The translations under genes were made by a program, and so were the position numbers. A model generated the notes under the pieces. It was not told the origin of the DNA, searched no databases, and saw nothing but the letters and a program-made list of their open reading frames with translations. This document shows, piece after piece, positions 60,226 to 64,000 of a stretch of DNA of 64,000 nucleotides (positions within the stretch are counted from its first letter, which is position 1; every line of letters begins with the position of its first letter). This stretch comes from Balamuthia mandrillaris (Eukaryota; Discosea; Longamoebia; Balamuthiidae). The stretch covers positions 1 through 64,000 of the forward strand of contig JAVKOQ010000064.1 in NCBI GenBank assembly GCA_031835245.1. Direction: 5' to 3'.

Positions 60226-60596
60226 TTTTTGGGAGGCGAGGGAGTGAGGGTGAGCGCGTCACTTGGTGAAGCGAGGCTCTTTGGACAAAAAAAATAAATA
60301 AAGAAAGCAACAAAAAGAAAGAAAGAAGGAAAGAAAGAGAAAGAAAGAGGAAGAAAGAAGAACGAAAGTGACCACCCTGCAGGTGGTGACTGTGATGGTG
60401 GCCGTCTGTCTGGCTTGTCTTTTTTCGGCCACCTTTGGGAAGGCGCAAAACGCAGGAGTTTTCCGATTGATTAAAAAAGGCTAAATAGTTAAAATTATCG
60501 CCGATAATTGGCGACAAACGGATGAAATAATTTACGTTTTAAAAACGGCCGATGACCAATCGACGATTATCCAAAATATTTTTTAAATAAATAAAA
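60226..60596. promoter_or_regulatory. Divergent intergenic region
   Basis: 370 bases between epimerase and nucleotidase-ligase starts. An A-rich GAAA run (60295-60362) lies near the epimerase start. Two short related segments, GCCGATAATTGGCG and GGCCGATGACCAATCG, lie near 60491 and 60546. Confidence 0.45.
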
Positions 60597-63393
60597 ATGG
60601 AAGGAGGAGGAGAGCAGCGGTCCCATGCGGACCAAGTGGAGGCGAGTCTACGTCGAGGCTCACGGTCTGCAGGGCCCAGCAAAGAAACGACAAAGTCAGA
60701 AGCAGAGGAGGAGGAAGAGGCAGAAGACGAAGACGACGAAGCAAAGAGGAAAAATGTAGCAGCATTGCTGTCGAAGCTGTCCCAGGACCATTCAAAAACA
60801 GTGGTGCTGGTGGACATGGACAACACGCTGTGTCGCTACAACGAGGCCATGATCGCTGCCTATGAGGCCAAGTTTCAACCTTCCAAGCGCAGGTTCGTTT
60901 ATTTTCTTTTGCAGTTGTTTATTCAACCCACGGACTGACTACTGTTTCGAAGGAACGCAGATTCGCTACGGTTTGTTGAGCTCAAACACAACTACCCCTT
61001 CAAGGAACGAGTGCTTGTGCAACAAGTTGAAAACGAGGTTCTCTCTTTTCTCGTGCTCTCATTCTTTTGGTTCTCCATTCCTCTGTTCTCTTCTTGTTCT
61101 TCTTGTTCTTGTTCTTCTTCTTCTTCTTCTTCTTCTTCTTCTTGTTCTTCTTCTTCTTCTTCTTCTTCTTCTTCTTCTTCTTCTTCTTCTTCTTCTTCTT
61201 CTTCTTCTTCTCCTTTTCCTTCTCCGTCCTCTTGTTTATCTCACTCTTCATTCGAACGTCAGTCAGGAATGATAGCGTCGCTGCCAGTGATGGACGGAGC
61301 AGCTCGTGCTCTGAAGGAAATGAGAGCAATGGGATTTGATGTTCGGATTTGTTGTTCACTGCTGCCAAATCCACATGAACGGATTGAATGGATACGCAGA
61401 AACTTTCATACCCCTGGTAACGTCCTTGCCTTCTTCTTGTTCATCCGCTTACATTATCTCCTTTTCTTCTTCCTTTCTTCTTCTCATTTTCATTCTCGTC
61501 TCCCCAATACTAGATTGGGAAGAACGACTCATCTTCACAAACGACAAAAGCATACTTCGAGGTGACATATTGATCGACGACGACCCCAACCCGATCATCC
61601 AGGCAAAGAAAGGCAGCGGCGGGAACAGCTTGGCTGCAGGTTGCATGACACCCAGTTGGCGGCACGTTGTTTTTGATCAATCGTATAACAGGCACTTGCC
61701 GCGGCAACCTCGTATCACTTCTTGGTTGAATTGGAAAGTTGAATTGGTGAGTTCTCCTTTTCTTTAATAAGCTGCTAGAATCCAGATATCTTATCTTTTC
61801 ATGCGAAAAAGGGATTGGATGAATTGTCTACAACTAACAACTTGATGACTGAACTACAATATTTCACACACGGCTCTACCGATTCTAGAGATTTAGATAG
61901 GTAAGTAAACTGATCTATCTTTGACTGTGCCCGTTTGCATATTGGCGAAAATGTTCGTTTCTTTATCCTTAATGTCTGAATATTGTTCAAAGGTATTATG
62001 TGTTTCCTTTCATACCAGAGAAACGAGTGTGCTATGTTTTTTGCAGCGGAACTGGCAAAGAAGACCGTAACATAATCGTATTAGAAAATGGCATTATCTG
62101 TTGGACTCACAAAGGTCACCATGATGAATGCAACAACGTACTTCGTCTTTCGCGCTCTTCCTCTTTCTCTCTCCCTCTCTTTCGTCTCTTATCTGCCACA
62201 TTTGTCTAATATGTATCCCTATATGTTTTAGGACTTGGTACAAACATACGGGCTTCATCCGCAAGACTTTCCTTGTCCCATACAGAGCAAGGTCGTTAGG
62301 AACGTTGTGCTCAAAGTTATGGTAACCATCCGCAAAGTGGCAGCTTTGTACTATTGCGACAACAAGACGGCCATAAAGCAGCTCAAAGGCACCGACTTTA
62401 ACGTGCGAAGGAAGTTAGCCTCCGAAGCTGATTTACGACGAGTTGATCACCTTGACGCTGATGATCTGAAGCTGTTGGCCACACAGATGGCTATGTCTTG
62501 TTGCCTTGCCTTTCTGGGCAAAGAAGTTTATACAAAACAGGTACCTTTTGTATTTGTACTTGTTTGCTATTTGTTTTGAATCCATTTCGGTTTCGGTTTG
62601 TTCCTTCCTGAAAGAGACACTGATTTTTTTGTCTGATTACAGGAAATAGTTAGCATATATCCAGAACTCAGATCGTTTATTTATCGGCACGAGGACGCCA
62701 GAGAACAAAGCAATCTGAAACATCTACAGGCCATGAAAAACCGTTTGTTGGACATAATGAAAGTAAGTCCCTTTTCCATAAAAGCCAAAAATAATGAAGA
62801 TCCAGAAAAAAAGAAAAAAGAGATAATAACAAAAGATAAACGAAAACAATGCATAGGAAGTGGACTCAACAGAACAAAAAGACGGAATGGTGCTATTCAA
62901 GCTGCGAGACAAACATGACCTTAAAGATGCACAGTGGAATCATTGCATGGCACAATGCAGAGGTATGATCTGCGATACTCACCTGGAGCACTGTATCTTG
63001 TACGTCTACACCGTTTTGTCATTTCTCATTTGGTTTAATCCTTCAACAAAAATAACGTGATTTATGCGCCACAGTTATGGATTGGATCACGTGGAAGAAA
63101 TGGAGTTGCTTGACGAGCCTACTTGGCCACGATATCCCTCTGTTATTCCTGAAGAGAAAAAAGAGGAGAGTCTCTATTATTACGCATTCCAACGAGAGGG
63201 TAGAGTCTACATCGTTAGGGAGGACTGCTTTTTAGAGGACTCTACATTATCGGCGTTGCTCACTCGTAACCAAGAACTATTGGATTCGTTGGATTGGGAG
63301 CACTACCACCACATCTTCCGGTTAGACCAAACCACAGGAAGGTTATGCCTTGTTTCTAAGCGGCATCGCCATTCTGGCAGATTCTTGTCTTGA
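60597..63393 (+). CDS. Three-domain enzyme: HAD 5'-nucleotidase, nucleotidyltransferase-like, RNA-ligase-like
   Basis: From ATG 60597: an acidic linker, then a 5'(3')-deoxyribonucleotidase (NT5C-like) HAD domain: VVLVDMDNTLCRYNE (motif I), LPVMDGAARALKEM, DVRICCSLLP (motif II), LIFTNDKSILRGDILIDDDP (motifs III and IV). Next, LQYFTHGSTDSRDLDRYYVF fits the GS(x)nDxD pattern of polymerase-beta-type nucleotidyltransferases, followed by EDRNIIVLENGIICW and a helical region (YGLHPQDFPCPIQSKVVRN, CLAFLGKEVYTKQ). The C-terminal part has HCMAQCRGMICDT, KKEESLYYYAFQREGRVYIV and YHHIFRLDQTTGRLCLV, resembling T4 Rnl1-type ligase motifs, but the expected KxDG nucleophile motif is altered (KKEE). Nine exons or so. 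The HAD call is firm, the second moderate, the third tentative. A nucleic-acid end-repair role is inference. Confidence 0.65.
61085..61211. repeat. (TTC)n microsatellite in intron
   Basis: About 38 TTC units with a few TTG variants. They lie in the intron between VLVQQVENE and SGMIASLPVMD; the donor is GTTCTC and the acceptor AACGTCAG. Confidence 0.85.
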
Positions 63394-63424
63394 AACTTCC
63401 TCTTCGTCATGACACAGGTTTGTC

Positions 63425-63770
63425 CTCTTTTCTCTCCTCTCTTCCCTACTCTTTTCTCGTTCTCCTCTCTGCCCTGCTCTCTCCTCTTCCTCTTTCCCTC
63501 TCCCTCTCTCCTCTCCTCTCCTCTCCTCTCCTCTCTCTCCTCTCCTCTCCTCTCCTCTCCTCTCCTCTCCTCTCCTCTCCTCTCCTCTCCTCTCCTCTCC
63601 TCTCCTCTCTCCTCTCTCCTCTCTCTCCTCTCTCCTCTCTCCCTCTCTCCTCTCTCCTCTCTCCTCTCTCCTCTCTCCTCTCTCCTCTCTCCTCTCTCCT
63701 CTCTCCTCTCTCCTCTCTCCTCTCTCCTCTCTTCCCTACTCTTTCCTCTCTCCTCTCCTCTCTCCTCTCT
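63425..63770. repeat. (CTCTC)n / (CTCTCTC)n polypyrimidine microsatellite
   Basis: About 345 bases of CTCTC and CTCTCTC units just downstream of the nucleotidase-ligase stop codon. Non-coding. Confidence 0.9.
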
Positions 63771-64000
63771 CCTATGTACCTTAAAAATTTCGCGACGACA
63801 TGAAGTGGTTTATTGTGATCGAATCGAGGGTCCCCAATTTTCGGATTTAATAATGACGAATGATTGGTTGGTACGTTTAATTTACTATTTAAGGTATTTC
63901 ATTAATTAATCAGTGCGTGTCATTGGTTGTCACTTAATCAGTCGGTATGAGCTGAAAAAAAAAAATTGCGGCCGAACGGTTGTTTAAATTTTTCGTTTTG
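63771..64000. other. Right-edge non-coding stretch
   Basis: AT-rich, with inverted near-copies of GGTTGTCACTTAATCAGTC-like sequence and CATTAATTAATCAGTGCG. I see no gene; it may be upstream or downstream sequence of a gene beyond the window. Confidence 0.4.

Noticed and set aside
63425-63909. Ser/Leu/Pro-rich open frames at the right end.
   Set aside because: They exist only because the CTCTC microsatellite lacks stops.

Overview
The window is nuclear DNA of a unicellular eukaryote. Its genes are split by many short spliceosomal introns (mostly GT..AG, roughly 60-200 bases), sit close together often as head-to-head pairs, and are full of microsatellites. It contains Ty3/gypsy chromoviruses, a LINE and a long-TIR DNA transposon. 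I cannot name the lineage: nothing is diagnostic for a plant, animal or fungus, and a free-living protist is the best guess. All exon limits below were read by eye from splice sites and family resemblance.

Layout. (1) 1-14.1 kb, genic: a large SZT2-like gene (minus, running off the left edge); a tail-anchored EF-hand/coiled-coil protein (minus); and, divergent from it, an intronless FAD-dependent oxidoreductase (plus) with a frameshift near its end. (2) 14.1-42.2 kb, a nested transposon graveyard: an ATPase gene scrap; a DNA transposon with long inverted termini, a dead DUF7869-like transposase and a divergent partner gene; a LINE with two overlapping ORFs; and remnants of at least three Ty3/gypsy families. 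The best preserved is a gag-pol chromovirus at 36.4-42.2 kb, which shares one LTR with a damaged tandem copy at 33.9-36.4 kb. (3) 42.2-45.4 kb: a gene for a tyrosine-recombinase-like (Crypton-like) protein with a Myb/SANT domain, embedded in CAA microsatellites. (4) 45.7-63.4 kb, dense host genes: methionine aminopeptidase 1, an M16 metallopeptidase, a penta-EF-hand protein, a putative mitochondrial coiled-coil membrane protein, an orphan, a UDP-glucuronate 4-epimerase-like enzyme, and a three-part enzyme combining a HAD 5'-nucleotidase, a nucleotidyltransferase-like domain and an RNA-ligase-like C-terminus.

The host genes do not form one pathway. They cover nutrient signalling (SZT2), calcium-linked membrane traffic (EF-hand coiled coil, PEF protein), protein maturation and turnover (MetAP1, M16), cell-surface sugar supply (epimerase) and possibly nucleic-acid end repair (60.6-63.4 kb). 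That last gene is the most unusual object in the window.
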